A stretch of 64,000 nt of DNA from Bacteroidota bacterium (GTDB lineage Bacteria; Bacteroidota; Bacteroidia; Chitinophagales; Saprospiraceae): the NCBI GenBank assembly GCA_963169455.1, contig CAUJDW010000002.1, positions 27,001 to 91,000 on the forward strand, given 5' to 3'. Position numbers and translations under genes: made by a program. Below the pieces are notes generated by a model. The model saw nothing but the letters and a program-made list of their open reading frames with translations. It was not told the DNA's origin and did no database searches. This document shows positions 6,742 to 16,080 of this stretch, piece by piece. Each line of letters starts with the position of its first letter. Position 1 is the first letter of the stretch.

Positions 6742-8859
6742 TTATGGCATTCCTATCTTTTCCACTTCGCCACGGAAATAGGCCGCGCGCGCATTTTCTT
6801 CTCCAACGACATTTACGATCTCCTCGAATTGGCGCCACTGGTCATAACCGTGCCAGTCGGGGATTAAGCTCGCATCATAATCGTAACTATCGCCTTCAAC
6901 CCTCTCCCGGAGTTCCGCATTGGAGCTGATTTCATTAGGCCAGAGGGTGAACCATACATTCCTGTCGAAATAGGAAGTGCCCCCTTCGGTAAATATTTGC
7001 TGCCGCCTCCTTCCCAGGCCTCCGGCGCGATCCGAATAATCATCATGGGTGACTTTGTGAAGATATTCGTGGATCATTGTCTGGAAAGTGCGCCAGAACT
7101 GGCGGCAGTTGTCATCCTCATCAGGCCGGCGCCACCGCTGTATGTATATATTCCCACCGGCTTGTACTCCGGACCAGTTTCTGCGGACGAGCAGTATCCT
7201 GTCCCGGTTGCCAGCCTCATTTACCCAGTCTGTGATTGCCTGGCTAAGGATATCGCTTTCCATATCACGGCTCATGTCGGCATTATGCTTGCTTAAAATG
7301 CTGACATCCGGGTAGATAGGGTCGATGGCGTTGTGGCCTGTGACCAGATAATTGGCAAAATAAATTAAATCTGCATCCGAGTAAGCCTGATCCCTCACAT
7401 CAAATAAATTGGGAGAAGCGCCGGTGGCGGATAAGGCGTCGCCTACGGCGTAGTGCCCATACAAATCATCGGTTCTTTCCTTAGCCTCATTAGCTATTTC
7501 TTCATAGCGGGACCATTCAAAACGCGGTAAAGTGTCCCGTTGTTGGGCTCTGGGGGTTAAAGCTGTAATTTCACGTTCCAGGGTTTCTGTAACATCCTCC
7601 TCAAAGGTACGCCCATCGACTTCATCGATGAAAGCCTCCACTTCGCCGGTAGCCGTCACGTTCATCCCCTGGTTTAAAATATCCCGCACTTGTTCGCGTT
7701 GTTCGGCGGAGGCTGGAGTAGTGTTTTGAGTAGGAGTGCTGAACTCTGAATGCAACATTTCGATCCGGCTTACCAAAGGCTGGAATTCGCTCTGAACCGG
7801 ATTGACTATCTTTTCAATAAAGCGATCATAATCCCCGCTTCTGGCTAATTCCATGATGATGACCCGCAGGCGGTTTTCTGCCCGCGACGGGTCGCCTGAG
7901 AGTTGGTTGAGAATCTGCATCACATGCCTGGCAGTACGCCGGTTTACATTTTGTGAGCACAATTCTCGGATGGCAGCCAGGATTTCCGTATTTCCCGCAT
8001 CTGATTCCAGGCTTGAACGGTCTTCAGTATGATGGCCTATGAGCCATCCGGCCAAGGCGCCGACTCCCGCCCCGACAAGGCCGCCTACCAGGGCGCCTAA
8101 ACCTCCGCCTGCTAATGCCCCTATTCCTGCTCCGACGAGGCCGCCAATTCCTGCCCCTAAGAGGCCTCCTAATAATCCGGATCTTTGGATGCGCCCGGTA
8201 GGTACAGCAGGAGCAGCCCCCTGCCCCTGCTGCACCACATGCGCCAACTCATGCGCCAGCAAATGGCCGCCTGCACTCGTGCCCGGTTGGTATTGCCCCT
8301 TGTTGAAATAGACATCCGAGCCATGGGTAAAAGCCTTTGCCTGTATGCTCTGGCTCATCGCGGCGGCCTGGCCGCCCGTGTGCACCCTCACATTGCTGAA
8401 GTCCGCCCCGAAGGCGCGGCCCATTCGGGCCTGAATGGCATCGGGCAGGGGGCCGCCTCTGCCTTTGCTCTGCTGTAGCTGCTCCCGCAAAACAGGAGAA
8501 GCTTCATAGCCGCCTTCGCCTGCGGGCATGCGCACAAGGGGCTTGGTTTGCAGGTTTTCTTCTTCATCTTCACAGGCGGCGCACATGCGTTGAATGCCAC
8601 CCTCCAATGGCTTGGCCTGCATCATTTCTTCCTCTTCCTCCATGCGCATCACCCTGTCGGCCATGGCGTCGGCCTGATGTTCATGAGTATTAAAAACCGA
8701 GCCGGCAGATAGTTTAGGATAAATTGCCGGAGTATTAAAAAAGGTCTTAGCCCTCCCCGCCTTCTGGGAGATTTTGTGCCCCTGCTCCTTGCCTTCAAAG
8801 TGGGGCTTTATGGGACTTGGGCCCGGAGCTGTCCTTGTTTTTAAAAGAAAAGCGTTCAT
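6742..8859 (-). CDS. DUF4157 eCIS cargo with glycine zipper and C-terminal zinc-peptidase motif
   Basis: 705 residues. Residues 40-110 hold an acidic region with a CAAC pair (93-96). DUF4157 spans about 135-212, ending in HELAH (203-207) VVQQ. DUF4157 marks proteins loaded into or associated with eCIS particles. Residues 229-275 are a long Gly/Ala/Leu zipper (GAGIGGLVGAGIGALAG...) able to form a membrane-inserting hairpin. The C-terminal part contains a second zinc motif, HEYLH at 597-601, with E625 in TEGGTSYF placed like the third ligand of gluzincin peptidases. A protease toxin that crosses or inserts into a membrane is the best inference. Its first 230 residues closely match the 403-residue cargo at 13363-14574; the rest is unrelated. 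Confidence 0.85.
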   Translation of the reverse strand: MNAFLLKTRTAPGPSPIKPHFEGKEQGHKISQKAGRAKTFFNTPAIYPKLSAGSVFNTHEHQADAMADRVMRMEEEEEMMQAKPLEGGIQRMCAACEDEEENLQTKPLVRMPAGEGGYEASPVLREQLQQSKGRGGPLPDAIQARMGRAFGADFSNVRVHTGGQAAAMSQSIQAKAFTHGSDVYFNKGQYQPGTSAGGHLLAHELAHVVQQGQGAAPAVPTGRIQRSGLLGGLLGAGIGGLVGAGIGALAGGGLGALVGGLVGAGVGALAGWLIGHHTEDRSSLESDAGNTEILAAIRELCSQNVNRRTARHVMQILNQLSGDPSRAENRLRVIIMELARSGDYDRFIEKIVNPVQSEFQPLVSRIEMLHSEFSTPTQNTTPASAEQREQVRDILNQGMNVTATGEVEAFIDEVDGRTFEEDVTETLEREITALTPRAQQRDTLPRFEWSRYEEIANEAKERTDDLYGHYAVGDALSATGASPNLFDVRDQAYSDADLIYFANYLVTGHNAIDPIYPDVSILSKHNADMSRDMESDILSQAITDWVNEAGNRDRILLVRRNWSGVQAGGNIYIQRWRRPDEDDNCRQFWRTFQTMIHEYLHKVTHDDYSDRAGGLGRRRQQIFTEGGTSYFDRNVWFTLWPNEISSNAELRERVEGDSYDYDASLIPDWHGYDQWRQFEEIVNVVGEENARAAYFRGEVEKIGMP

Positions 8860-8881
8860 TAGGGCTGTTTTTGCATAAACA

Positions 8882-10189
8882 TCAGGGGGATTTTTTTAAA
8901 ACGACTGATTTGGAATGATTTTCGATATCGTACCTCAGGCAATCTTCTTCACGGCATAAGAACAAGTGATTCCCATCAGGTGAAAAGCAGGCCGCCTTAA
9001 TGTCCTCGTAAAAAAACGCCAGTGGAGAAGCCCCGTTGATTAATTTTCCGAATGCGAGCATTTTAAAATCACTGTTTTCGCACCACAGGGCTACTGCGCG
9101 GCTTTTGCTCCGGCCGGTTTCTTCTGTTGCAACTGGCGGTTTTTCCGGAAAGCCATACCAATCAAGTGATTTGCTGTCCACCTTCCTCCATCCGGATTTA
9201 AGTTCGTAGATGCCACCGTTGGCCTCCATGTCCATTAGAATAGCGTGTTTGCCGGTAGTGTCCATGGCGCTGACCGAGAGCCTGTCCATTGGCTCAAGAA
9301 AAGTTAGCGCGCATTTTTTCCGGATATCGAAAAGGAGGCTAACGTCACGATCGGGTGACAATATCCGGTAATCAAAATCAGGGAGCATTTCGTATTCCCA
9401 TTTCTTGTTTAACCAATCGTAATTGACAAAACCGGAATCTTCATAAAAAACACTTTTTCCAGCCTGCATGCCGGCCCAGGTAAGTGCAGGGGTTTGATAG
9501 ATTGTAAGCGCTCCGGCGGGCAATTCGCAGTGGAGCACGTTTTTTTCATAAACGAGCAGAAGGTTATTGGCATCCGGCATCCTGGCCTCCCTGATTTCGC
9601 GGGTGTTTAAAGTATGGGAAACGGCGATCTCCGTCGAGCTGGGCCGAAAAGGGGGCAGCATTTCTTCATAAATTTCAAAAATGGATTCCCCTTCAGTTTC
9701 TTCTTCCAGTGCCCAGCGCTCAATTGGCGAGGCCTGGCGGAGCAATAAAATCAGTTGGGATAAATATTTTTGTAAGGGCTGTAAAATTCGCTTGGCCAGG
9801 TGAGAGTCCGGAACATTGTGCTCTGAAAAATGATATTCAGCAGCTAATAAGGCCACTTTTTTAAACATAGATTGGATTGGTGAAAAAAAATCCGGCCCGT
9901 ATCTTTTTACTAATATCTCCATTGGTGGGATAGGCCAATTTTTAAAATACAACGGCCTGGCAGAATTATCTGTTTCCCCCAACCTGATATCAATTAATGG
10001 AGGCGTTTCAAAAATTTTCCAGTGGCTTTGAATAATAGGGGAATCCAGATTGCCCAATAAAAGTGAATAGTCAACCTTGGGTAACTTTTGCGATTGAATT
10101 TGAATCTCCAGAAAATGCCTTGCAGCTATAATTTCTGGTATATTTGAAGAAAAATAAAAATTCTCCAGAATTTTATCATGGCTCTGCAT
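8882..10189 (-). CDS. Unknown 435-residue protein, possible propeller-like C-terminus; companion of the large cargo
   Basis: No family is recognised. The N-terminal 170 residues look helical and end in an acidic patch (EEETEGESIFEIYEEM). From about 175 onward there are repeated beta-strand blades with short motifs such as FSPDGNHLFLC and HAILMDMEANGGIYEL, as in WD40/TolB-like propellers, so a propeller is suspected. The first ATG is at 10189-10187; a TTG at 10216 would add nine residues. With the ATG start the gene overlaps the end of the 1051-residue cargo gene by 14 bases, implying translational coupling. It could be a chaperone, loading adaptor or immunity partner of that cargo. There is no signal peptide, so it should be cytoplasmic. 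Confidence 0.7.
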   Translation of the reverse strand: MQSHDKILENFYFSSNIPEIIAARHFLEIQIQSQKLPKVDYSLLLGNLDSPIIQSHWKIFETPPLIDIRLGETDNSARPLYFKNWPIPPMEILVKRYGPDFFSPIQSMFKKVALLAAEYHFSEHNVPDSHLAKRILQPLQKYLSQLILLLRQASPIERWALEEETEGESIFEIYEEMLPPFRPSSTEIAVSHTLNTREIREARMPDANNLLLVYEKNVLHCELPAGALTIYQTPALTWAGMQAGKSVFYEDSGFVNYDWLNKKWEYEMLPDFDYRILSPDRDVSLLFDIRKKCALTFLEPMDRLSVSAMDTTGKHAILMDMEANGGIYELKSGWRKVDSKSLDWYGFPEKPPVATEETGRSKSRAVALWCENSDFKMLAFGKLINGASPLAFFYEDIKAACFSPDGNHLFLCREEDCLRYDIENHSKSVVLKKSP

Positions 10190-13100
10190 ATCCGGTAATT
10201 GTACTTCCCTTGGCAATAAAGTATGTCTTGATAAGAGGGATTTGTTTAGGAATTAGATAGGAAATTTTGAGCTTTTTCTTTTCATTTTCTGAAGGCCACC
10301 AAGTTCTTTTTATAACTTTAGAAGGGACATTGACAATGGTTGCGATGTGCTCTCCATTTTCAAAAAGCCAAATTGTTAATTCTGGAGTAGCGCCCTTCGT
10401 ATGGCTTGATAAAGCTTGTATTTGAATTGTGGCATTTTCGGCTTTAGTTCCCCTCCTTTCGTTATCTGTGGCCTGCTTCCGGGCATCGATTACCGGTACG
10501 CCATTACCGCCACCCTCCTCTTTTCCACCAGCAGCACCAGCTGATTGAACAGCTCCCTGAACAGCATTGAAATCATATTTGTTTTCGCCTTGTTTGGCTC
10601 CCTGCACAACAGTTATAAAGTCATCGGCGCTCATATTTTTTTCCTGGGCCATTTTGATGAGTTTCTCGATGTCTGCTTTTGAAACCGTTTTGCCTGTTGT
10701 TCCGCCGTTAAAAGAAGCTGCGATGTCGTTAAGGATTTGATCCTTGTATTTGCTTTCCCAGGCATTGGAATGTTGTTTATACTGTGAGGAGGGGATGGTA
10801 TAGGTTCCGGCATACCAGCCTGTGCCGGAGCCTGAGGATGCAGCAACACTCACCTTACAGGCTTCAACATCTTTCATGTAATCAGCCAATCCGGCTTTCG
10901 TAAACAATTTATTCATGAATGCAAGGATGTCATCTTTTAAGAATTTATCAATAAGGTCTTTGACAAGGGGGCGCATAAAATTTTTCTCAAACCATTCGGT
11001 GCCCACTACCAAGTCAAGCCCGACTTCGATTCCCACCTGGGCGACGAGCCCCCAAAGGCAGCCCAGTGCGGGGGGCGAAACGCAACTAATTACTTGTACA
11101 CCTACTCTGATAAGTGTTTCAGCATTGCTCAATATCTCGGCGTAGAATTTAATGTCCTCCATTTGATCAAGAATGCTTTCGAAAACCTGCATTTGTGCTT
11201 CATATTGGGCCGTGATTTCCTGAAGGAGATTTTCCACTTGTTTTTCCATGGCTTCGAGTTGGGCCAATAAAGCTTCCACCTCCTCCATATTGGTAAAGCC
11301 TTCTTCGAACTTTTGGATCATTCCGCCAATACAACCGGCGAAGATGGAGTACGTTTCGGCGATGAAGGCCTTAAACCCGATTTTAAAACCCTGCATCAGT
11401 AACTGGATCACCTTCTTCTTCCAGCCAAATGCAATACGGGATCCTGACAGCGAATCCGCCTTGGAACGTGTCTTTTTCGTACGTTCCTGGATTTCCTTAA
11501 ATTTATCTGCGAGTTTGTCGAATTTATCACCCAATAAAAAGCGAAGTTCTGCAACAGTTCTGCCCTTAGAGCCTTCCCAGAACTCAATTTGCTTAAACTG
11601 TTTACTTACCTCGGCAAATGCCCCGTGGGCAATAGTGGGGATGCCAATTTTCTTATCAAACGCTACCTTTTCCTCTACGATATCATCGATCTCTTTCCTC
11701 TTCAGATATTTTTTTGCATAGTTGTCAATCCATTTCTGACGGCTCTCCAGATAGCTCTTTTTTCGGGCACCCCAGTCCGTATCACGTTGAACAGATTTTT
11801 TCCGGGTTTTGTGTTTTACGGTAGCACCCGGCTGTGGGCTTCCATTTGCACTGGATTCCTTGCGTTTCATGTCCAGCCTCCTGCCCGGTTTCTTTTGGGT
11901 TACTTTCAGCCCTTTATTTACTTTGTCCAGTTCATCCATGACATCTTTCCCCGCCTGTTGGTATTTGGGCACATGCGAGGCCCAAGGATGGGGGAGCCAT
12001 ATATACAGGTAGAGGCCTTTTTCCCTGTATGGGTATAGCCAATACCGGCGAGTATATTGTCCGGATGCATGGGTTAAATGGCCATCTCCCAGGCTTCCAT
12101 TTTGTGCCGAAAATTTTGAATAATCTAAGCCATCAGGAATGACAATATCTTTGTACAGTTGTCCCTCATTGGTTGCGGCAATTCCAAAATCACGATGGGC
12201 ATACTGCGAAAACTCCTGTAGCCCTTTGCGATAATTGTTCAACTGGACCGTCGCCAATGTCAGGTTGTCATCGCCCTTTTTTATGTCACCTACAAAAAAA
12301 TCTTGTGGGAATGCTCCGGTAATTAGCGACCCTCTGGTTGAAGCAGTCACCTCATTTTTTTTCACATAGTATTTGACTACCCCATTTTCGTAAAATACCG
12401 ATACGGGTTCTTTCACCAATTGTGGGTTTCTGGTGAATTGGCCTTCCGGCTTTTTCAGTGAATTGCCGTTTGTCGTATTTTTGTATGCATATTTTTTTAC
12501 AATTTGCTTAGTAGCGGGATCTTCCTCTTCAGCGTATTTGGCTCCAAAGATTCCGGGGATAATGCTTCCCGTACTCTTAAAGAGGTCGGCGTATCCCATT
12601 TTTGTAAATCCTTTCCCGATTGTCTCCCCTCCTGGAATAGGTGCTTCCGTAATCAGTTCCGGGTTTTTTGCCCGGAGTTGTTCTTCGATTTTTTCGTGAG
12701 GGTCAAATTTTTGAATATCAGGAGCTTGAAAGGTTTGTACCTCCCCAGTTTGCTGAACTACATGGGTGAGTTCGTGGGCGAGTAACTTTAGCCCTTCCTT
12801 GGAATGGGGAGCATATTTGCCCTTGTTAAAATATATATCAGTACCGTGAGTAAATGCATGGGCCCCTAAGGATTCATTCATGTGAATTGCCGAGCTGCCC
12901 GTGTGTATCCGAACGTTGCTGAATTCAGCGCCCATTTTGCCTCCAATATCTTCCTGGATCGATTCCGGGATCGGCGAGCCTGAACCTGCTGAAGAATGGA
13001 GCATGGCGGAGAGTTCATCGGGTGCGTAACCCGAATTATCTTCCTGGCTTTGAATATCGGGCTTCATTTGCAACTCGATTTCCTTTTCACACCCTGAGCA

Positions 13101-13331
13101 TTTTCTCTGCAGGGTTATGGCCGGTGAGGATTTTCTATACACCAATTTTTCTTCTTCATCTGAGGGCGATGCAGATAATCGCATCACCTGATCCGCCACG
13201 GCATCCGCTTCTTTTTCGAATTGGTCGCCTGGCTCGTTAATACTAAGCTTGGGGAATATTTGAGCAGCCCTGAAGAACGGCTGTTCCCGGGCCGGAGAAG
13301 GAGCAGGCTGGTGTTTTTTCTTTTGGAGCAT
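10176..13331 (-). CDS. Large DUF4157 eCIS cargo with unassigned C-terminus
   Basis: 1051 residues from the ATG at 13331 (a TTG one codon earlier is less likely). It has the same plan as the other cargoes: an IFPKLSIN start, a CSGC pair near 79-82, then DUF4157 with HELTH at about 186-190 followed by VVQQ. Past residue 200 nothing familiar appears. There is a basic Lys/Arg-rich linker (about 490-560), a helical region, two hydrophobic stretches (about 644-670 and 740-775) flanking a coiled coil rich in Glu/Gln, and a Gly-rich linker before a beta-rich final 100 residues (TPELTIWLFENGEHIATI). The hydrophobic pair could act as a membrane-active segment. The toxin activity, if any, is unknown. 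Confidence 0.8.
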   Translation of the reverse strand: MLQKKKHQPAPSPAREQPFFRAAQIFPKLSINEPGDQFEKEADAVADQVMRLSASPSDEEEKLVYRKSSPAITLQRKCSGCEKEIELQMKPDIQSQEDNSGYAPDELSAMLHSSAGSGSPIPESIQEDIGGKMGAEFSNVRIHTGSSAIHMNESLGAHAFTHGTDIYFNKGKYAPHSKEGLKLLAHELTHVVQQTGEVQTFQAPDIQKFDPHEKIEEQLRAKNPELITEAPIPGGETIGKGFTKMGYADLFKSTGSIIPGIFGAKYAEEEDPATKQIVKKYAYKNTTNGNSLKKPEGQFTRNPQLVKEPVSVFYENGVVKYYVKKNEVTASTRGSLITGAFPQDFFVGDIKKGDDNLTLATVQLNNYRKGLQEFSQYAHRDFGIAATNEGQLYKDIVIPDGLDYSKFSAQNGSLGDGHLTHASGQYTRRYWLYPYREKGLYLYIWLPHPWASHVPKYQQAGKDVMDELDKVNKGLKVTQKKPGRRLDMKRKESSANGSPQPGATVKHKTRKKSVQRDTDWGARKKSYLESRQKWIDNYAKKYLKRKEIDDIVEEKVAFDKKIGIPTIAHGAFAEVSKQFKQIEFWEGSKGRTVAELRFLLGDKFDKLADKFKEIQERTKKTRSKADSLSGSRIAFGWKKKVIQLLMQGFKIGFKAFIAETYSIFAGCIGGMIQKFEEGFTNMEEVEALLAQLEAMEKQVENLLQEITAQYEAQMQVFESILDQMEDIKFYAEILSNAETLIRVGVQVISCVSPPALGCLWGLVAQVGIEVGLDLVVGTEWFEKNFMRPLVKDLIDKFLKDDILAFMNKLFTKAGLADYMKDVEACKVSVAASSGSGTGWYAGTYTIPSSQYKQHSNAWESKYKDQILNDIAASFNGGTTGKTVSKADIEKLIKMAQEKNMSADDFITVVQGAKQGENKYDFNAVQGAVQSAGAAGGKEEGGGNGVPVIDARKQATDNERRGTKAENATIQIQALSSHTKGATPELTIWLFENGEHIATIVNVPSKVIKRTWWPSENEKKKLKISYLIPKQIPLIKTYFIAKGSTITGYAEP

Positions 13332-13362
13332 CAATTCATCCTTGGGGTTTTTATGTATGGCT

Positions 13363-14574
13363 CTAAACTACCGTCGTGTCACCGACAGGCAGAGGAAAAT
13401 CGCCAACCGGAGCGACAATATTTCTCAATCCATTGCAGTATTCCGGGCTTACGGAATTGCCCGAGCAGGCGGCCAGCGTTCCATGCCTTGGATCATGGCC
13501 TACAATTCCACTACTTATATGCCATAATTCGTGAGCCAAATGGTTACAGTTTGGATTCGGGTTTGGTTGATTAACACCAATTACGGCGTATGTTCTGCCT
13601 GTATATGTCGCATCAAATCGCGTATCTACAGTTACTCCACCTCCTGATTGAGGCACATCATCAACTACTAAAACGGGTATTCCTCTACTGCCGCTAAAAG
13701 TATTGCCAGTCCCCAATGCGGAAGCGTCCGGCGAATAATTCCAGCTTCCATCCGGATGCTCGGTGAGGAAGTTAAAAGTGGTTGCCCCCGGAAGGAGTGT
13801 CCAGTTAAAGTCAGCTTTTAAGTTAAGGCAACAATTCTTTAGAACAGTTTTAGCGCCATTGATTTGGCCTCGTAGGTATCTCATTGTTTCTCTTGTGGCC
13901 CTGCGCCTGAAATAGAAAGTTATCCAGAAATCGCGCTCTCCGCCGGAGCAGGTGCTGCAATCGCCGTCGTGGCAGTTTCTCTGAACAGTGGGATTTGCTG
14001 CCCCCTGCTGCACCACATGCGCCAACTCATGCGCCAGCAAATGGCCGCCTGCACTCGTGCCCGGCTGGTATTGCCCCTTGTTGAAATAGACATCCGAGCC
14101 ATGGGTAAAAGCCTTTGCCTGTATGCTCTGGCTCATCGCGGCAGCCTGGCCGCCCGTGTGCACCCTCACGTTGCTGAAGTCCGCCCCGAAGGCGCGGCCC
14201 ATGCGGGCCTGAATGGCATCGGGCAGGGGGCCGCCGCTGCCCTTGCTCCGCTGTAGCTGCTCCCGCAAAACAGGAGAAGCTTCGTAGCCGCCTTCGCCTG
14301 CGGGCATGCGCATCAGGGGCTTGGCTTGCAGGTTTTCCTCCTCTTCGGCGCAGGCCGCGCACTTGCGTTGAATGCCGCTCTCCAATGGCTTGGCCTGCAT
14401 CATTTCCTCCTCCTCTTCCATGCGCATTACCTTATCGGCCATGGCGTCGGCCTGATGTTCGTAAGCATCGCCCGGGGCGTTGATGCTGAGCTTGGGGAAT
14501 ATGGCAGCCGCGCCAAAATGGGATTGGCGCCGGTGGTGGCTTGTATTTTTTTCTTTTGTTTGAAAACCTCTCAT
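13363..14574 (-). CDS. DUF4157 eCIS cargo with C-terminal zinc metallopeptidase motif
   Basis: 403 residues. The leader (1-195) is almost the same as in the 705-residue cargo: acidic MEEEEEMM stretch, CAAC pair at 72-75, and DUF4157 ending in HELAH at 182-186. After a Cys-rich hinge (CHDGDCSTC, 201-209) the C-terminal 190 residues form a separate domain with HELWH at 348-352 and a further His at 360 (VGHDPRH) that could complete a zinc site. Cysteines at 370 and in the tail may form disulfides. The arrangement suggests a small secreted-type zinc peptidase carried by the particle. It is the first of the three cargo genes, only 15 bases after the tape-measure gene. Confidence 0.85.
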   Translation of the reverse strand: MRGFQTKEKNTSHHRRQSHFGAAAIFPKLSINAPGDAYEHQADAMADKVMRMEEEEEMMQAKPLESGIQRKCAACAEEEENLQAKPLMRMPAGEGGYEASPVLREQLQRSKGSGGPLPDAIQARMGRAFGADFSNVRVHTGGQAAAMSQSIQAKAFTHGSDVYFNKGQYQPGTSAGGHLLAHELAHVVQQGAANPTVQRNCHDGDCSTCSGGERDFWITFYFRRRATRETMRYLRGQINGAKTVLKNCCLNLKADFNWTLLPGATTFNFLTEHPDGSWNYSPDASALGTGNTFSGSRGIPVLVVDDVPQSGGGVTVDTRFDATYTGRTYAVIGVNQPNPNPNCNHLAHELWHISSGIVGHDPRHGTLAACSGNSVSPEYCNGLRNIVAPVGDFPLPVGDTTVV

Positions 14575-14589
14575 GGCGTCCGGTTTTGG

Positions 14590-16080
14590 TTACCACTCCA
14601 CTGCCAGCCGCTCCATCATCCATGGCAACTGAATGATGGAGATACCCCAGGGGAGCCTGTCGAGTAAAACATCCTGCGCTTTGTGTTCCAGTTGCAACTT
14701 CCAGCTATCGGGGCTTTTATACAACAAGCCCATGCGCTGCAGGAAACCTTCCTGCAGGAGTCCGGGAGAACTGCTTTTCAGGGCCGCCCAATGTTTTAGA
14801 ATAGCATCCAGCAATTCTTCGGCTTCCTGTTTTTCTGTTTCCGTCAGGACGAGGAAGCGGTTGACTGCTTCGTTCTGCGGCCATCCGCACAGCAGCTTGG
14901 GTATGAGGAACTCGTATTCACCCAACTGGCTTTCTCCGGTGGCCAGATAGAGCAAAAGGTGCATGGCGCGTTCCTGCTCTTCCTTGTTTTTCCAATCCTT
15001 GCCTTCAAGATAACCCAGGGTTTCAAATATGGCAGGCAAAAAGGGATGCAGAATCACCAGCCCGGCATTTTGAACGGCTATCTTTTCCTGCCCGGCTTTT
15101 TTTGTTGTGGAGGCTGAGGCGCCCGGCTGGCTTGCCTTTTGTCCGGCCCGGGCTGTTGCGCCTTCTGGCTGGATAGGTGGAGATGAAGTGGCCATGGAAG
15201 ATAACAGGCGCCGGGCTTCCGCTTCCCACCGGGCCCGGGGATGGATAAGCAGGGTGCGCAAAATGCCGGCAAGCAGATGTGTCCTGGCGCTTCTGTCCGG
15301 AGGGAGTGGTGGCTCTTGCTGATGGCCTGCCATCCAGCCTTGCACCTGGAGCCTGAAGGGCTCCGGAAGGGCGCGCCACCAAAGCTGCGGCAGCTCTGGC
15401 GTGGCTTCTTCCCGGGCCGCGGCAGGGGCGGCGTCAGGCTGTCGTGGCCGGGCTTCCGTTGGTTGTGCCGGGCTTCCCTGCTCCCCGAAAAGGTTTAAAA
15501 GGGCTTCTATCCACTGCGGGCTGAACTGGCGGGCCATTCGCTCCATGCTCAGGGGAGTCCGTGCAGCCAGTTCCCGGAGCATTTCGATCGCGCTATGGCT
15601 TTGGGCATTCAACACCTCCATCCATTCTGCTTCCAGCACCTCCCAGCTTTTTCCCTGGAAAGCGGGGGGTACAATGCCCTCAAGCAGGAACATGCGCAGC
15701 GCCTGAAGGCGGTTTTCAGCGGCGGATGCCAGCATGCCGCCAGCTAATTGGCTGCTGTCTGCCTCTTTTACCGTTGCAGGCTCCAGGCTTGCCTGCCGGA
15801 GTATGCGCTCCACTTCCCGTTGGATGGACAGGGCGCATAAGTTGACAAAATCCCGATCCAGGTTTTCCAGGGAAATGCGCCCGAGTTCGATTTCCAGCCT
15901 GGGAATGCGCAGCACAGCTTCACCCAGCCCCAGCCGGCTGAAATGTTCGTCGAGCCGTTGCGCTATATCCCGCTGGAACAACTGGCTTGCCCGCGATTGG
16001 ATGCGGAAAGCGCCGTTGGGGGAAGCCAGGCGCAGTTCGATTACCTGGCGGTGGATAATATGCCTTTGTTCTGTGCTCAA
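14590..16080 (-). CDS. eCIS tape-measure protein (Afp14-like)
   Basis: 496 residues matching the contractile-injection-system tape-measure family. The N-terminus has HIIHRQVIELR and a duplicated-looking dimeric helix region. The hallmark C-terminal signature (ILHPFLPAIFETLGYL, then MHLLLYLATGE and LPKLLCGWP) is clear. It should set the length of the tube and sheath. The central 200 residues (about 190-330) are Pro/Ala/Gln-rich and low complexity, a part that is variable in the family. Translation begins at TTG (16080), which overlaps the TGA of the upstream gene (TTGA, 4 bases); no ATG nearby fits the family start. The coupling supports one operon. Confidence 0.9.
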   Translation of the reverse strand: MSTEQRHIIHRQVIELRLASPNGAFRIQSRASQLFQRDIAQRLDEHFSRLGLGEAVLRIPRLEIELGRISLENLDRDFVNLCALSIQREVERILRQASLEPATVKEADSSQLAGGMLASAAENRLQALRMFLLEGIVPPAFQGKSWEVLEAEWMEVLNAQSHSAIEMLRELAARTPLSMERMARQFSPQWIEALLNLFGEQGSPAQPTEARPRQPDAAPAAAREEATPELPQLWWRALPEPFRLQVQGWMAGHQQEPPLPPDRSARTHLLAGILRTLLIHPRARWEAEARRLLSSMATSSPPIQPEGATARAGQKASQPGASASTTKKAGQEKIAVQNAGLVILHPFLPAIFETLGYLEGKDWKNKEEQERAMHLLLYLATGESQLGEYEFLIPKLLCGWPQNEAVNRFLVLTETEKQEAEELLDAILKHWAALKSSSPGLLQEGFLQRMGLLYKSPDSWKLQLEHKAQDVLLDRLPWGISIIQLPWMMERLAVEW

